This document shows, one piece after another, positions 25,086-34,314 of a stretch of 64,000 bases of DNA (position 1 is its first letter; every line of letters starts with the position of its first letter). Location of the stretch: NCBI RefSeq assembly GCF_012516475.1, contig NZ_CP051217.1:2232001-2296000 (forward strand). The letters are read 5' to 3'. A program made the position numbers and the translations under genes. A model generated the notes under the pieces. That model saw only the letters and a program-made list of their open reading frames with translations, did not search any database and was not told the origin of the DNA. Source of the DNA: Parasphingorhabdus halotolerans. GTDB taxonomy: Bacteria > Pseudomonadota > Alphaproteobacteria > Sphingomonadales > Sphingomonadaceae.

Positions 25086-27007
25086 TAGCTCTGCCGCACT
25101 AGGGGGGCAGGGCCAGCCGGTAATATTGTCACAAAATCATTGGTGGTTGGAATCAAAAGATTCTGCCAATCATCTTCCCCTGCCAAATAGTTGCTCAATC
25201 CTCGATCGTTTTGGAGTCCAAAAAGGCCATTTATAGAGGGCGACCGCATATCAGCATCAAGGAGCAGCACTTTTTTACCAGTTCGCGCCAAAATGGTAGC
25301 CAACACGGTACTGCTGGTACTTTTGCCTTCGGCAGACCGTGTACTGGTGACCATAAATGTCCGTGGCACGCCATGATCAGTGGAAAATGCCAGATTGGAT
25401 CTGACAGTGAAATAGGCTTCCGATAATACAGACTTGGTGTCGCTCATCATCTCTTGTATATTTTCCGGCGGTATGCTTGGGACGCCGCCCAATAACGGCA
25501 GATGAAGTAAGCGGTTTACTTGAGATGGATCCCGCAAACCTTCCTCGATCTGGTCCAACCCAACCACTACGACGACGGACAATCCAAGCCCGAGCATAAG
25601 AGATAAAACCAAATTGAACGGCAAATTTGGCGATGATGGGCTGTTAGGAATGTTGGCTACGTCGACAATTGCGACATTATTAGATCCAATTCCCGCAACC
25701 CCAATTTCCTTGTAGCGCTGCAGAATGGCATCATAAAGTTGTCGATTATTGTCAACTTCACGGAGGTAGATATTATACTGGATAATATCCCGTTGCTGCT
25801 GACTGAACCGTTTTTTCAACGTATTAACTCGTCGCGTGAGTCCACTTTCGCGATTTAATGCCGCACGGTAGTCCGTTATGCGATTGTTTGACGCGCGAGC
25901 GGCTTCCCGATTAGTCAGTCGGCCTTCCTCCTTGGCGATGCCGTCATCGAGGACACGTATCTCTTCTGCAAGCACTTTGACTGAAGGATATTCAGGTTCA
26001 AACTGCACCATCAGTTTAGCCATTTCTGCCCTCAATTCAGCCCGTTTCTGCCTGAGCTGGGCACTAGCGCCATTGATAATCAGCGGATCTGGCGTCAATT
26101 CTCTATTTGCTTTAGCATTGAGTCTGGATTCAGACGCAATCCTATCCGCAGTTGCATCTGCGAGTTCTTTGTTGAGTCCCTCCAATTCAGCAGTGATTAA
26201 CGTCCTTTCTGATGTGGTTTTCCCGTCAGTATCTCGTTCACGGTTAAGTGACACGATATCTTTTGCCGAAGCATAATTAACGAGATCACGTTCGGACGTC
26301 TCAAGACGCATGCGAAGCTCTTCTAGACGCCCCTCTAGAAATTTTCTTGCGTCTGCCGTTGAAGCAAACCGACGCGCCATGCTTTGTTCAATGAATTGCT
26401 GAGTCCAGGTATTTGAGATATCAGCAGATATTTTCGGAGAACTACTGGTATAGCTCACATCCACCAACGCTGAACCGCGAATGGGAGATATGCTCACATT
26501 AGCCAATAGAAATCCCACTGCCAATTTCTCACGCTTATCTAGTTCTTTCTTTGATAAGGTACCTAGTGAGTCTGTGGAATTTAGTAGGCCATCGCCATTG
26601 TCGAGCCCATGCGCAGCAAAAAAAGCTTCACTTTTTGCGAGCTTCAATTGGCGAGCAACGCGTTCCGCAAGTGTGCGGGCGGACAAAAGTGAATATTGAG
26701 TTTGATAAAATTCAACATCTCTACCGGAAGATTCTAATTCTAGTCCTTCAACTTTTGTCACGTTAGTTTGTGTTCGACTAATCTCGACCCGTGCAGTGGC
26801 TGTGAATTTTGGAGTCATCAACAACGTAGCGACCAATCCAATGATCAAAGAAGAGACAATTATACCTAAAACTACCCATCGCCAACGGAGCGCAACTTGC
26901 CAATACTGCAGTAGTATTGGCGGAGCAGTCCATTCACTCGTTTCATCGCCATAGCCACCCGCGCCCGCGCCTAAGGACACGGTGGACCCTGAATTAGTTT
27001 GCAACAT
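25082..27007 (-). CDS. wzc: Wzc-like chain-length/tyrosine kinase, N-terminal part (frameshifted)
   Basis: The 641-residue frame contains a Wzz domain with two membrane helices (about residues 44-65 and 455-475), a long coiled-coil periplasmic region between them, and the start of a BY-kinase domain. Walker A is TSTRSAEGKSTSS with K562, and Walker A' is KVLLLDADMRSP. It ends early after ILPAGPAP because a C run on the coding strand has 6 instead of 7 bases. Walker B and the tyrosine tail are in the next frame. Wzc controls polymer length and export with Wza. As read, this product lacks a complete ATPase site. Confidence 0.8.
   Translation of the reverse strand: MLQTNSGSTVSLGAGAGGYGDETSEWTAPPILLQYWQVALRWRWVVLGIIVSSLIIGLVATLLMTPKFTATARVEISRTQTNVTKVEGLELESSGRDVEFYQTQYSLLSARTLAERVARQLKLAKSEAFFAAHGLDNGDGLLNSTDSLGTLSKKELDKREKLAVGFLLANVSISPIRGSALVDVSYTSSSPKISADISNTWTQQFIEQSMARRFASTADARKFLEGRLEELRMRLETSERDLVNYASAKDIVSLNRERDTDGKTTSERTLITAELEGLNKELADATADRIASESRLNAKANRELTPDPLIINGASAQLRQKRAELRAEMAKLMVQFEPEYPSVKVLAEEIRVLDDGIAKEEGRLTNREAARASNNRITDYRAALNRESGLTRRVNTLKKRFSQQQRDIIQYNIYLREVDNNRQLYDAILQRYKEIGVAGIGSNNVAIVDVANIPNSPSSPNLPFNLVLSLMLGLGLSVVVVVGLDQIEEGLRDPSQVNRLLHLPLLGGVPSIPPENIQEMMSDTKSVLSEAYFTVRSNLAFSTDHGVPRTFMVTSTRSAEGKSTSSTVLATILARTGKKVLLLDADMRSPSINGLFGLQNDRGLSNYLAGEDDWQNLLIPTTNDFVTILPAGPAPLVRQSY
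25102..25107. repeat. Six-base G homopolymer at the wzc frameshift
   Basis: The plus strand reads A-GGGGGG-C (C6 on the coding strand). Seven bases would restore one continuous kinase reading frame. It lies between the Walker A' motif and the Walker B motif. Confidence 0.8.
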
Positions 27008-27084
27008 TCATATTTCTCAATTCATCAAACGCACAGATAAGAGCTAACCTATGATAATCGATCATTCCGGATTGTGCACGACCA

Positions 27085-28482
27085 CTAGACCAACCCTTTG
27101 TCAGCATCCACTCTTTTTTTGCCCGATTCATCGCGTTTGATCATCCAAATGGACGCGATTACAAATAGGCAAGAAAGGGAAGGTGTTCGCAACGGGTAGT
27201 CGCCAATACTCCCAAGCGCCAGCATAAAGACCATTATTGCTCCCAACCTCATATACTGAATCGAAGAACTATCCTTTTTAGATGCAACGAATGCCCGATA
27301 GGTAGCAATCGCGAATGCTACTATGCAGAATAAAAGGATCAATAACCCAGGTAAGCCGGCGGTCATAAATACCTCAAGCCAGTCATTGTGTGCATGATTG
27401 ACATAGCTTCTGGCCAACAGGTTATAGGGTTCATCGATTTGATAAACCTCCACAAAAGACCCAATGCCTGAACCGGTTGGGAAATATTTCCAACTTGTTT
27501 CAACAATGATGGGCCATATCTTGAAGCGTAGATCCTCTGTTTGATCTGTAGCGAAAAGCCGCTGCAATGCCTCTCCCCGAGACATTAGTGCAGTTATCGC
27601 ACCCAAACTAAGAGTGCCAAATCCAACAACAATTCCGAATATGCGCCATTTACCTACTTTTCTTATTTCAGACCTGTTCGATACTGATTTACTATAGAAT
27701 AAGAAGGCTGCCATTAGGCCAAATGTGCCGAGTACCAAGCCCGCTCTGGATCCTGTCACCAATAACAATGGGATCAATACTGCTCCGGCAGAGATCATAA
27801 TTCCGTTTCGGAACTTAGTTTTATTTAGCTCCCTTCTTCCACCTGCCGAAGCGTAAACTGCAAGCATCGGAAAAAGCATGGCCAGTAGGATAGCTTGATG
27901 ATTACGATTTGAGAAAAGTCCTACAGCGGACCCGTTGTTTGTAATCCGGTAAAAATAGAGAGAGCCGTCCGGCGCGCCCATTATTTGTAGCAGTCCAACG
28001 AAAGCACTGAGCAATCCGAATATTAGTATAAATGGCAACAAGCTAAAACTCTCTTCCGCTGAAATTTGTGAACCAAGTAATAAAACAGCCAAAGGAACAA
28101 ATAGACTATAGAAAGCGTTCAATGTAGTTGATGGAACCATTGAAAGCGGTCTCCAGACTTCTCCAATTCCGGCAAGCTCATACACTTTGGAGACTAGCTC
28201 CCCGCTCGGCAATGCGCGCCAAATAGAAGGCGGCAAAGGCACAAGATGCGAACCTACCAGCAAGAAAATTATTGTCGCAATAACAAACAAGTAGCGATAT
28301 GCTTTTATATGCTCCAATTTGAGCGTCAATAAAGCGAGGGCGCACATAATGATTGCGGCCGGACGCAATATAACTAGAGATTGAATATCGGCACGGCTTC
28401 CACCCCCTGTAATAAATGTCAGGATCAAAAATCCTACTAGTGCGAAATATGGTAGGGGTTTGTTCTTCAATTTACGACTCAT
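27085..28482 (-). CDS. O-antigen ligase/polymerase family protein (Wzy_C domain)
   Basis: The 465-residue inner-membrane protein has about twelve hydrophobic segments. It has the Wzy_C/WaaL-type signature NHAHNDWLEVFMTAGLPGLLILL (at about residues 355-377) preceded by the GSGIGSF motif, both features of the periplasmic loop of O-antigen ligases and EPS polymerases. Lying between wza and wzc, it is more likely an exopolysaccharide polymerase than a lipid A ligase, but sequence alone cannot decide. A 290-bp gap with no gene separates it from wza; it is AT-rich and could hold a promoter. Confidence 0.75.
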   Translation of the reverse strand: MSRKLKNKPLPYFALVGFLILTFITGGGSRADIQSLVILRPAAIIMCALALLTLKLEHIKAYRYLFVIATIIFLLVGSHLVPLPPSIWRALPSGELVSKVYELAGIGEVWRPLSMVPSTTLNAFYSLFVPLAVLLLGSQISAEESFSLLPFILIFGLLSAFVGLLQIMGAPDGSLYFYRITNNGSAVGLFSNRNHQAILLAMLFPMLAVYASAGGRRELNKTKFRNGIMISAGAVLIPLLLVTGSRAGLVLGTFGLMAAFLFYSKSVSNRSEIRKVGKWRIFGIVVGFGTLSLGAITALMSRGEALQRLFATDQTEDLRFKIWPIIVETSWKYFPTGSGIGSFVEVYQIDEPYNLLARSYVNHAHNDWLEVFMTAGLPGLLILLFCIVAFAIATYRAFVASKKDSSSIQYMRLGAIMVFMLALGSIGDYPLRTPSLSCLFVIASIWMIKRDESGKKRVDADKGLV

Positions 28483-28772
28483 AAAACCCAGCCCTCTCAG
28501 ATTTCCCTATTGAATAGCACTCGATTCCGGATGAGCAATTAAGATATATTTAAATATCTTTTTGGTCATTGCGTCGGTTCAATCAACTTTGAATTTGAAC
28601 TTGCTCTAACATTATCCGTAAAGATAAACATAGTGCGATGAAAGACTCTTGGTTCCAGCCGAAAGTCCTAAACCGGTTTATAGTTTTCGTTGTTTCATTC
28701 AATACTAATGTCTATGTGTAGATATCCAATGCAGGCCCAAGAGCCCGATTTTGCCGAGTGATTCGCTATTTT

Positions 28773-29483
28773 TCAATTCTGGAATAAAATAATCAGCGGC
28801 GTTGTGAGCAACGGTGACGCTTGCAATATGTCCTTAAATAAGCGGCGAGCCTGAGAATCACCGACCATTATGACATCATTCGCAAAAACTTCCGGGTCAG
28901 AATAATTACCCTTTCTGATCGCCTTTAAATCAAACAATCCCGCCATTTGCTGACCGTTAACCGTCCGGAAAACGACTACATTTTTCAGTTGGGCAAACTC
29001 ACTCGTCCCTCCTGCAGTTGCGACGGCACGCATCAGCGTCATACGACCAACAACAGGGTACAATCCTGGTTTATTCACTTGTCCATCGACCGTTATTACC
29101 TGACTAACTGTATCTTCCAGATTCACAGTTATTTGAGGATTCTTAACGAACCGATCAGCCAACTGGGTTTCTAAATGATCGGCCAATTCATCAGGTGTCA
29201 AACCGGCGGCTTCAACAACTCCAATCAAGGGGAAAGATAATCGCCCACTGGCGTCAATTTGAACCTTTCGCGACAAGTCTTCAATTCCAAATACATCAAT
29301 TCCCAATTTGTCAAACGGCCCGATTAAATAGGCACGATTATTTGCGAGAACGTCTCCACGGTTTGGAGGAGGGAGTGACACTTGAGACGACAATTGGATA
29401 TCTTTATCCAGCCCCATTCGCCCGTTGCCTGCGCAACCAGTCAAAAGAAAAATACAAACAAATATAGGAGAGAAAAGCTTCAT
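28773..29483 (-). CDS. wza: Polysaccharide export outer-membrane lipoprotein (Wza family)
   Basis: The 236-residue protein has a lipoprotein signal peptide with the lipobox LLTGC (C17). A polysaccharide-export (Poly_export) domain follows at about residues 50-125 (YLIGPFDKLGIDVFG), then a SLBB domain (VDGQVNKPGLYPVVG). It is shorter than E. coli Wza (about 380 residues), as is common in alphaproteobacteria. It would form the outer-membrane exit for the polymer and work with the Wzc-like protein. It is the first gene of the minus-strand export group. An IS element begins 124 bases upstream of its ATG. Confidence 0.85.
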   Translation of the reverse strand: MKLFSPIFVCIFLLTGCAGNGRMGLDKDIQLSSQVSLPPPNRGDVLANNRAYLIGPFDKLGIDVFGIEDLSRKVQIDASGRLSFPLIGVVEAAGLTPDELADHLETQLADRFVKNPQITVNLEDTVSQVITVDGQVNKPGLYPVVGRMTLMRAVATAGGTSEFAQLKNVVVFRTVNGQQMAGLFDLKAIRKGNYSDPEVFANDVIMVGDSQARRLFKDILQASPLLTTPLIILFQN

Positions 29484-29607
29484 GTTTCAAACTCAAACAG
29501 TGATATCAAGCGATTTAATAGACTATTGAATCAACTACGTAAACTGTCAAATTTTCCCGAAACATTTTTATGACAATCACATTATCAAACAGATGGAATA
29601 ACCTATA

Positions 29608-30884
29608 GGCCACCTCGAAATATAGTCCTTCCCAGAGCGATCAAAATCCGATTCAAGGGTTCTGACGCAACGGGGGAATTTGGATCATGAGCCAGCGGGG
29701 ATTTTTTGATTTGGAGCATCGCTATGAGGGGCTGGACGCGAAGTCTGATCCTTTGGTGGCGATATTGGCGGCGGTTCCCTTTGAGCTGTTCCGGGTCAAG
29801 CTGAAGTCAGCTCTGGTGAAGGGCGGGTTGCAGCGTGCAGACGCTGACCGTAAGAGTTTGGCGGGCCGCAAGCCTTGGGATGAGGTGCTGATCTTCAAGG
29901 CATTGGTGCTTCAGGCGCTCTACAATCTGTCGGACGACGCGATGGAATATCAGTTGCGCGACCGGCTGTCGTTCATGCGGTTCGTCGGGTTGGGACTGGA
30001 AGATGCGGTGCCAGATGCCAAAACGCTGTGGCTATATCGGGAAGCGCTCGGCAAAGCCGGGGCGGTTGAGGGGCTGTTCAATCAGTTTGACAGCTACCTC
30101 AAAGCAAAGGGCTATCTTGCGATGGGCGGTCAGATCATCGATGCGACCATCGTTCCGGCCCCGCGCCAGCGCAACACGCGCGATGATAATATGACGGTCA
30201 AAGCCGGGAGAACGCCAGCAGACTGGGAGGCACACCCCGCCAAGAACCGCCAGAAAGACAAGGATGCGCGCTGGACGAAGAAGCATGGGAAGTCGCACTT
30301 CGGCTACAAGAATCACATCAACATCGACCGTCGGCACAAGCTGGTGCGGCGTTACGCGGTCAGCACGGCCTCGGTGCATGACAGCCAGAAGCTAGAGGAT
30401 GTGCTTGACCCTGATAACACCGCCAGCGGCGTGTCGGCCGATAGCGCCTATCGCAGCAAAGAGAGTGAGGAGATGCTCGCCGAGCGCGCGATGAAGAGCC
30501 ATATCCACCGGCGCGGCAATCGGGGCAAGCCGCTCACGCCGCGCCAGGAAGCCGCCAACAAGACCCGCTCAAAAGTCCGTGCACGGGTCGAGCATGTGTT
30601 TGGCAACCAGCACAACAGCATGGGCGGAAAGTTTGTCCGCACCATCGGCATCATCCGGGCAGGCGTGAAGATCGGGATGCAGAACCTAGCCTATAACATG
30701 CGCCGTCTGGTGGTGCTGGAAAGGGCGGCAGCCGTCGCCACATGAGGCCAGAGGCCAGAGACCCCACAGAAGGCCTGAACCACACCAAAACGGGCCGGCG
30801 CGTCCCGTAAATAATCGGGCTTCTTGGCCAGTGCGGGAACCAAATCGCTACTTCAGCCCGAAATCGCCATTGTTCGAAGTGGCC
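29608..30884 (+). mobile_element. Complete IS5-family element (copy B)
   Basis: The element is about 1.28 kb with short terminal inverted repeats, GGCCACCTCGAA at the left end and the complement of GGCCACTTCGAA at the right end. It encodes one transposase. It has the same orientation as the partial copy at 1-529 and is nearly identical to it. No unambiguous target duplication was seen next to the repeats (left flank TATA, right flank AATA). The two copies enclose the polysaccharide island. Confidence 0.85.
29687..30745 (+). CDS. IS5-family transposase (complete)
   Basis: This 352-residue transposase has an intact DDE triad: Asp in IIDATIVPAPRQRN, Asp in SADSAYRSKE and Glu in RVEHVFGNQHN. The N-terminal helix-turn-helix region starts MSQRGFFDLEHRYEGL, the usual IS5-group opening. 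The frame is uninterrupted, unlike the two-frame IS427-like elements in this window. Near identity with the copy at the left edge suggests recent activity. Confidence 0.9.
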   Translation: MSQRGFFDLEHRYEGLDAKSDPLVAILAAVPFELFRVKLKSALVKGGLQRADADRKSLAGRKPWDEVLIFKALVLQALYNLSDDAMEYQLRDRLSFMRFVGLGLEDAVPDAKTLWLYREALGKAGAVEGLFNQFDSYLKAKGYLAMGGQIIDATIVPAPRQRNTRDDNMTVKAGRTPADWEAHPAKNRQKDKDARWTKKHGKSHFGYKNHINIDRRHKLVRRYAVSTASVHDSQKLEDVLDPDNTASGVSADSAYRSKESEEMLAERAMKSHIHRRGNRGKPLTPRQEAANKTRSKVRARVEHVFGNQHNSMGGKFVRTIGIIRAGVKIGMQNLAYNMRRLVVLERAAAVAT

Positions 30885-30949
30885 AATAGCATCTCAAGAT
30901 TTCAAAAAACTGCTAAAACTAATCTACCGCCCAACTCCGAAAAAGCGCG

Positions 30950-32860
30950 CTAAGTTGCAGAGACTTGCGCCGCGTTGTCTCGATTATGTTCAAACTCGGG
31001 CACCAGGTTTTCCAAAAGACTTATCGTTTCTTCGCGGTCGCGGCATTTTTTCAATGCATGGAGCAATTTGAGAAGTTCCGGCCAGGGTGTAAAATTTTCA
31101 TGTGCCATCATGATGCGTTCATGCTTTGTAGCCTCAGGATTATTTCCGATAATCAGCTCTTCGTAAAGTTTCTCACCCGGACGAAGGCCAACTTCCACAA
31201 TTTCGATATCACCGTCAGGACGAGCTTCGTCTCTCACGGAGAGCCCTGATAGTTGAACCATCGTCCGCGCCAGATCAATGATCTTTACCGACTTGCCCAT
31301 ATCCAGAACGAAAACTTCACCTCCTTTAGCCAATCCTCCTGCCTGTATAACCAGCAGCGCTGCTTCGGGAATTGTCATGAAATAGCGCGTAACGTCCCGA
31401 TGTGTCAGCGTGATTGGGCCGCCCGCCTCGATTTGCTGGCGGAATAGCGGGACAACCGATCCGCTTGATCCCAGCACATTACCAAACCGGACCATCGAAT
31501 ATTTGGTATTTCCGGCTTTGGCCGCAAAGGCTTGCAAAATCTGTTCAGCACCCCGTTTGGTTGCGCCCATTATATTCGTGGGGCGAACCGCCTTGTCGGT
31601 GCTGATCAGGATAAAATCCTTTATTCCAGCCATATGTGCAGCATTCACGACTTCGAAAGTACCCAAGATGTTGTTGCGGACCCCTTCAACCGGATTGGCT
31701 TCAACCAATGGCACATGCTTGTAAGCTGCAGCATGGAAGACGGTCTCGGGCTGCCAGCGCCCGAAAACAAAAGCAAGTCGCTGGGCGTCGGTCACCGATC
31801 CGAGCAACGGCACTATGTCTATATGCTGATGGCCTTGTTCGCTCGCATAGGTTTGCAGCTCCTGGTCGATCGCGTATAAGGAAAATTCCGAAATTTCATA
31901 TAGCACCAGCCGTCGTGCGCCGATTCTGACAATTTGCCGGCACAGCTCGCTGCCGATGGAACCGCCTGCTCCGGTTACCATAACAGTTTTGCCGACAATC
32001 GTTCGACCCAGCAAAAGTTCATGGGGTGCCACGGGTTCCCGTCCAAGAAGATCCTCGATATCCAGTTCGCGAATATCATTGAATGACACCCGGCCATCCA
32101 TGATCTCTTTCATATTGGGCAAGGTTTGCACATGCACTTTGAACTGCTGGATCTCTTCAACAATCATCCGGCGTTTTTTGCGGGAAATATTGGGGAGCGC
32201 CAGCAAGATATCGGTGATGTCGTGTTTTTCTATTAGTGTTGGTAATCGACCACTCCAGAAGACCTTGTTGCCATCAAGTTTCTGACCGTTAAGCCTCTTG
32301 TCGTCATCGACAAATCCGTGCAACCGCATCGCCGGTTCGGATTGAATAGAAGCAGCAAGCTGTTGTCCGGCATTGCCAGCACCGTAGATCAGGACGTTTT
32401 TTGTTTCCCCGCCAAACCGATTGCGGTTAAGAATATCCAGCATCAAATATCTGGCAGTAACTCTCGAAAACCCAACCAATATGAAAAAGATAGTCGGCTG
32501 GATCATCCCGATAGTGCGAGGCACTCCGTCAATCCCAACAATAACAAAAATCACCAAAATTGGAACGGAATAAAAGAAGAATGCGCGCACCAGCGTCTTC
32601 ATCATGCCCGCTCCGGCATATCGGAAAATGGCCTTGTAGACACCGGCAAAATAAAATGTCGGGATCATCGTCAGCAGCGCGCCGAGGACCACTTTCTCAA
32701 CCGCGTAATCCCAGTAAATCCAAACGCCAATCCGCAAGGAATACGCAATCCAGATCGACTGGATGCATAATATGATATCCAGCAAAAAGACGATAGCCTG
32801 CTTCTGCCAACGCGGAATGCCTGCGATTCGCTCGAGAATGGAGGTGATAACGGCGGTCAT
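30950..32860 (-). CDS. Membrane-bound UDP-GlcNAc 4,6-dehydratase (WbpM/CapD-like)
   Basis: The 636-residue protein has four N-terminal membrane helices (about residues 20-130), a CoA-binding-like domain with GAGNAGQQ, and a C-terminal SDR domain with TGAGGSIGSELCRQI. The active site reads NIMGATKRGAEQ, with Met at the YxxxK position as in WbpM. WbpM-type enzymes make UDP-4-keto-6-deoxy-GlcNAc, the precursor of QuiNAc and D-FucNAc, often the first sugar of a repeat unit. It lies just outside the IS-bounded island, in more GC-rich DNA. It is divergent from wecB. Confidence 0.85.
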   Translation of the reverse strand: MTAVITSILERIAGIPRWQKQAIVFLLDIILCIQSIWIAYSLRIGVWIYWDYAVEKVVLGALLTMIPTFYFAGVYKAIFRYAGAGMMKTLVRAFFFYSVPILVIFVIVGIDGVPRTIGMIQPTIFFILVGFSRVTARYLMLDILNRNRFGGETKNVLIYGAGNAGQQLAASIQSEPAMRLHGFVDDDKRLNGQKLDGNKVFWSGRLPTLIEKHDITDILLALPNISRKKRRMIVEEIQQFKVHVQTLPNMKEIMDGRVSFNDIRELDIEDLLGREPVAPHELLLGRTIVGKTVMVTGAGGSIGSELCRQIVRIGARRLVLYEISEFSLYAIDQELQTYASEQGHQHIDIVPLLGSVTDAQRLAFVFGRWQPETVFHAAAYKHVPLVEANPVEGVRNNILGTFEVVNAAHMAGIKDFILISTDKAVRPTNIMGATKRGAEQILQAFAAKAGNTKYSMVRFGNVLGSSGSVVPLFRQQIEAGGPITLTHRDVTRYFMTIPEAALLVIQAGGLAKGGEVFVLDMGKSVKIIDLARTMVQLSGLSVRDEARPDGDIEIVEVGLRPGEKLYEELIIGNNPEATKHERIMMAHENFTPWPELLKLLHALKKCRDREETISLLENLVPEFEHNRDNAAQVSAT

Positions 32861-32899
32861 GCTATTTTCTTACTCTATATTTTACGTTTGCGCGACACC

Positions 32900-32915
32900 G
32901 TTAACTTCCGTTAAC
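32900..32915. promoter_or_regulatory. Tandem GTTAAC boxes between wbpM-like gene and wecB
   Basis: Two GTTAAC hexamers, each itself a palindrome, are separated by TTCC in the 233-bp divergent intergenic region. They lie about 40 bases upstream of the dehydratase start. An operator is possible. No other feature was recognised in this gap. Confidence 0.2.
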
Positions 32916-33093
32916 AGCCTGTTGTTCCAAAGGAAAGCCAAATTCGAATGAAGCTCGGCAAGTGATGCATTTGTAATGTCTGAACTATCGTCAATCCTGT
33001 TGCGGAAAGATGTTCAGCCCTGTTGATCCCAAAATTTAACTCACACAGGGACAATTATCAAAATATTTAAACATAATCTGATAGTCAGCGCTC

Positions 33094-34239
33094 ATGAGTA
33101 AAACATCTGGCATCACGCCCAAAGTTCTTGTCGTGTTTGGCACACGACCAGAAGCGATTAAATTATTTCCTGTGGTCCGCTCCCTTGGTGAGCGCTCCGA
33201 TGTTGATACGCTGACCTGTGTGACTGCACAGCATCGTGAAATGCTGGACCAGGTGCTGGATATTGCTGCGATCAAGCCGGATTTTGATCTTGATATCATG
33301 CGGGCCGATCAAAATCTGGATGAACTAACCGGCAGGCTTTTATCCGGAATCGGTGGGATTCTCGATCAGGCCAAGCCAAGCCGGGTCGTTGTGCAAGGCG
33401 ATACCGCAACCGCCATGTGCGGCGCGCTGTCGGCCTATTATCGCAAAATCCCGGTAAGCCATGTCGAAGCCGGCTTGCGTAGCTATAATATCTATCATCC
33501 TTGGCCCGAGGAAGTGAACCGCAAGATTATTGGCAGCATCGCCGACCAGCATTTCGCGCCAACCGAAACCTCGGCCAACGCGCTGCGCAAGGAAAATATC
33601 GCCGAAGAGCAGATTTCCGTGACTGGCAACACCGTGATTGATGCTTTGCTGATAACAGCTGGGAAAACGCAATCGGATCAAAAGCTCAATCCGGAACTCA
33701 CATCTCTGTTTGCCAAATATGCTGACAAAAAGATCATTGGCGTAACCAGCCACCGGCGTGAGAATTTTGGTGATGGTTTGACCAATATTGCCGCTGCGCT
33801 AAAAGAAATAGCTGCGCGTGACGATGTAGCGCTGATTTTTCCCGTTCATCTCAATCCCAACGTTCGCGCGATCATGAACGACGCGCTTGCAGGCATGGCC
33901 AATGTGGCGATGATCGAACCGCTCGATTATCCCAATTTTGTCGCTTTGCTCAATGCTTGCACCTTCATGTTAACCGATAGCGGCGGTGTGCAGGAGGAGG
34001 CGCCAGCGCTTGGAAAACCGGTGCTGGTGATGCGTGACACGACGGAACGGCCCGAAGGCATCGAGGCGGGGACGGCAAAACTGGTTGGTACGGACAAAGG
34101 GGCTATAGTCTCGGAAGCGATGAGGCTGCTGGATGATCAGGAATATTATCAAGGCATGGCCATGGCGCATAACCCGTTTGGCGATGGCAAGGCCAGCCAG
34201 CGGATTGCTGATATTATTGTGAAAAGCCTAGTGGGCTAA
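33094..34239 (+). CDS. wecB: UDP-N-acetylglucosamine 2-epimerase (non-hydrolysing)
   Basis: The 381-residue protein has the hallmark segments of WecB/MnaA: VVFGTRPEAIKLFPVV, VTAQHREMLDQVL, VSHVEAGLRSYN, VTSHRRENFG, and TDSGGVQEEAPALGKPVLVMRD. It interconverts UDP-GlcNAc and UDP-ManNAc. The dehydrogenase that would oxidise UDP-ManNAc follows 75 bases downstream on the same strand. This is the third member of the fold in the window. It is GC-richer than the two island copies and may be the core enzyme. Confidence 0.9.
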   Translation: MSKTSGITPKVLVVFGTRPEAIKLFPVVRSLGERSDVDTLTCVTAQHREMLDQVLDIAAIKPDFDLDIMRADQNLDELTGRLLSGIGGILDQAKPSRVVVQGDTATAMCGALSAYYRKIPVSHVEAGLRSYNIYHPWPEEVNRKIIGSIADQHFAPTETSANALRKENIAEEQISVTGNTVIDALLITAGKTQSDQKLNPELTSLFAKYADKKIIGVTSHRRENFGDGLTNIAAALKEIAARDDVALIFPVHLNPNVRAIMNDALAGMANVAMIEPLDYPNFVALLNACTFMLTDSGGVQEEAPALGKPVLVMRDTTERPEGIEAGTAKLVGTDKGAIVSEAMRLLDDQEYYQGMAMAHNPFGDGKASQRIADIIVKSLVG

Positions 34240-34314
34240 TTCGTCGTCAAACTTATTCGAAGTTACCGAAATATTTACATTATTCTCATAACAATAAGCC
34301 GGAATTGCAGCGCC

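Noticed and set aside
24759..27007. Natural split of chain-length protein and kinase as in sphingan GelC/GelE
   Set aside because: The break falls within the kinase domain, between Walker A' and Walker B, not between the Wzz and kinase domains, so it is a frameshift rather than a two-gene arrangement.
29608..30884. Target-site duplication of the complete IS5 copy
   Set aside because: Flanks TATA and AATA do not match when the inverted repeats are aligned, so no duplication is claimed.
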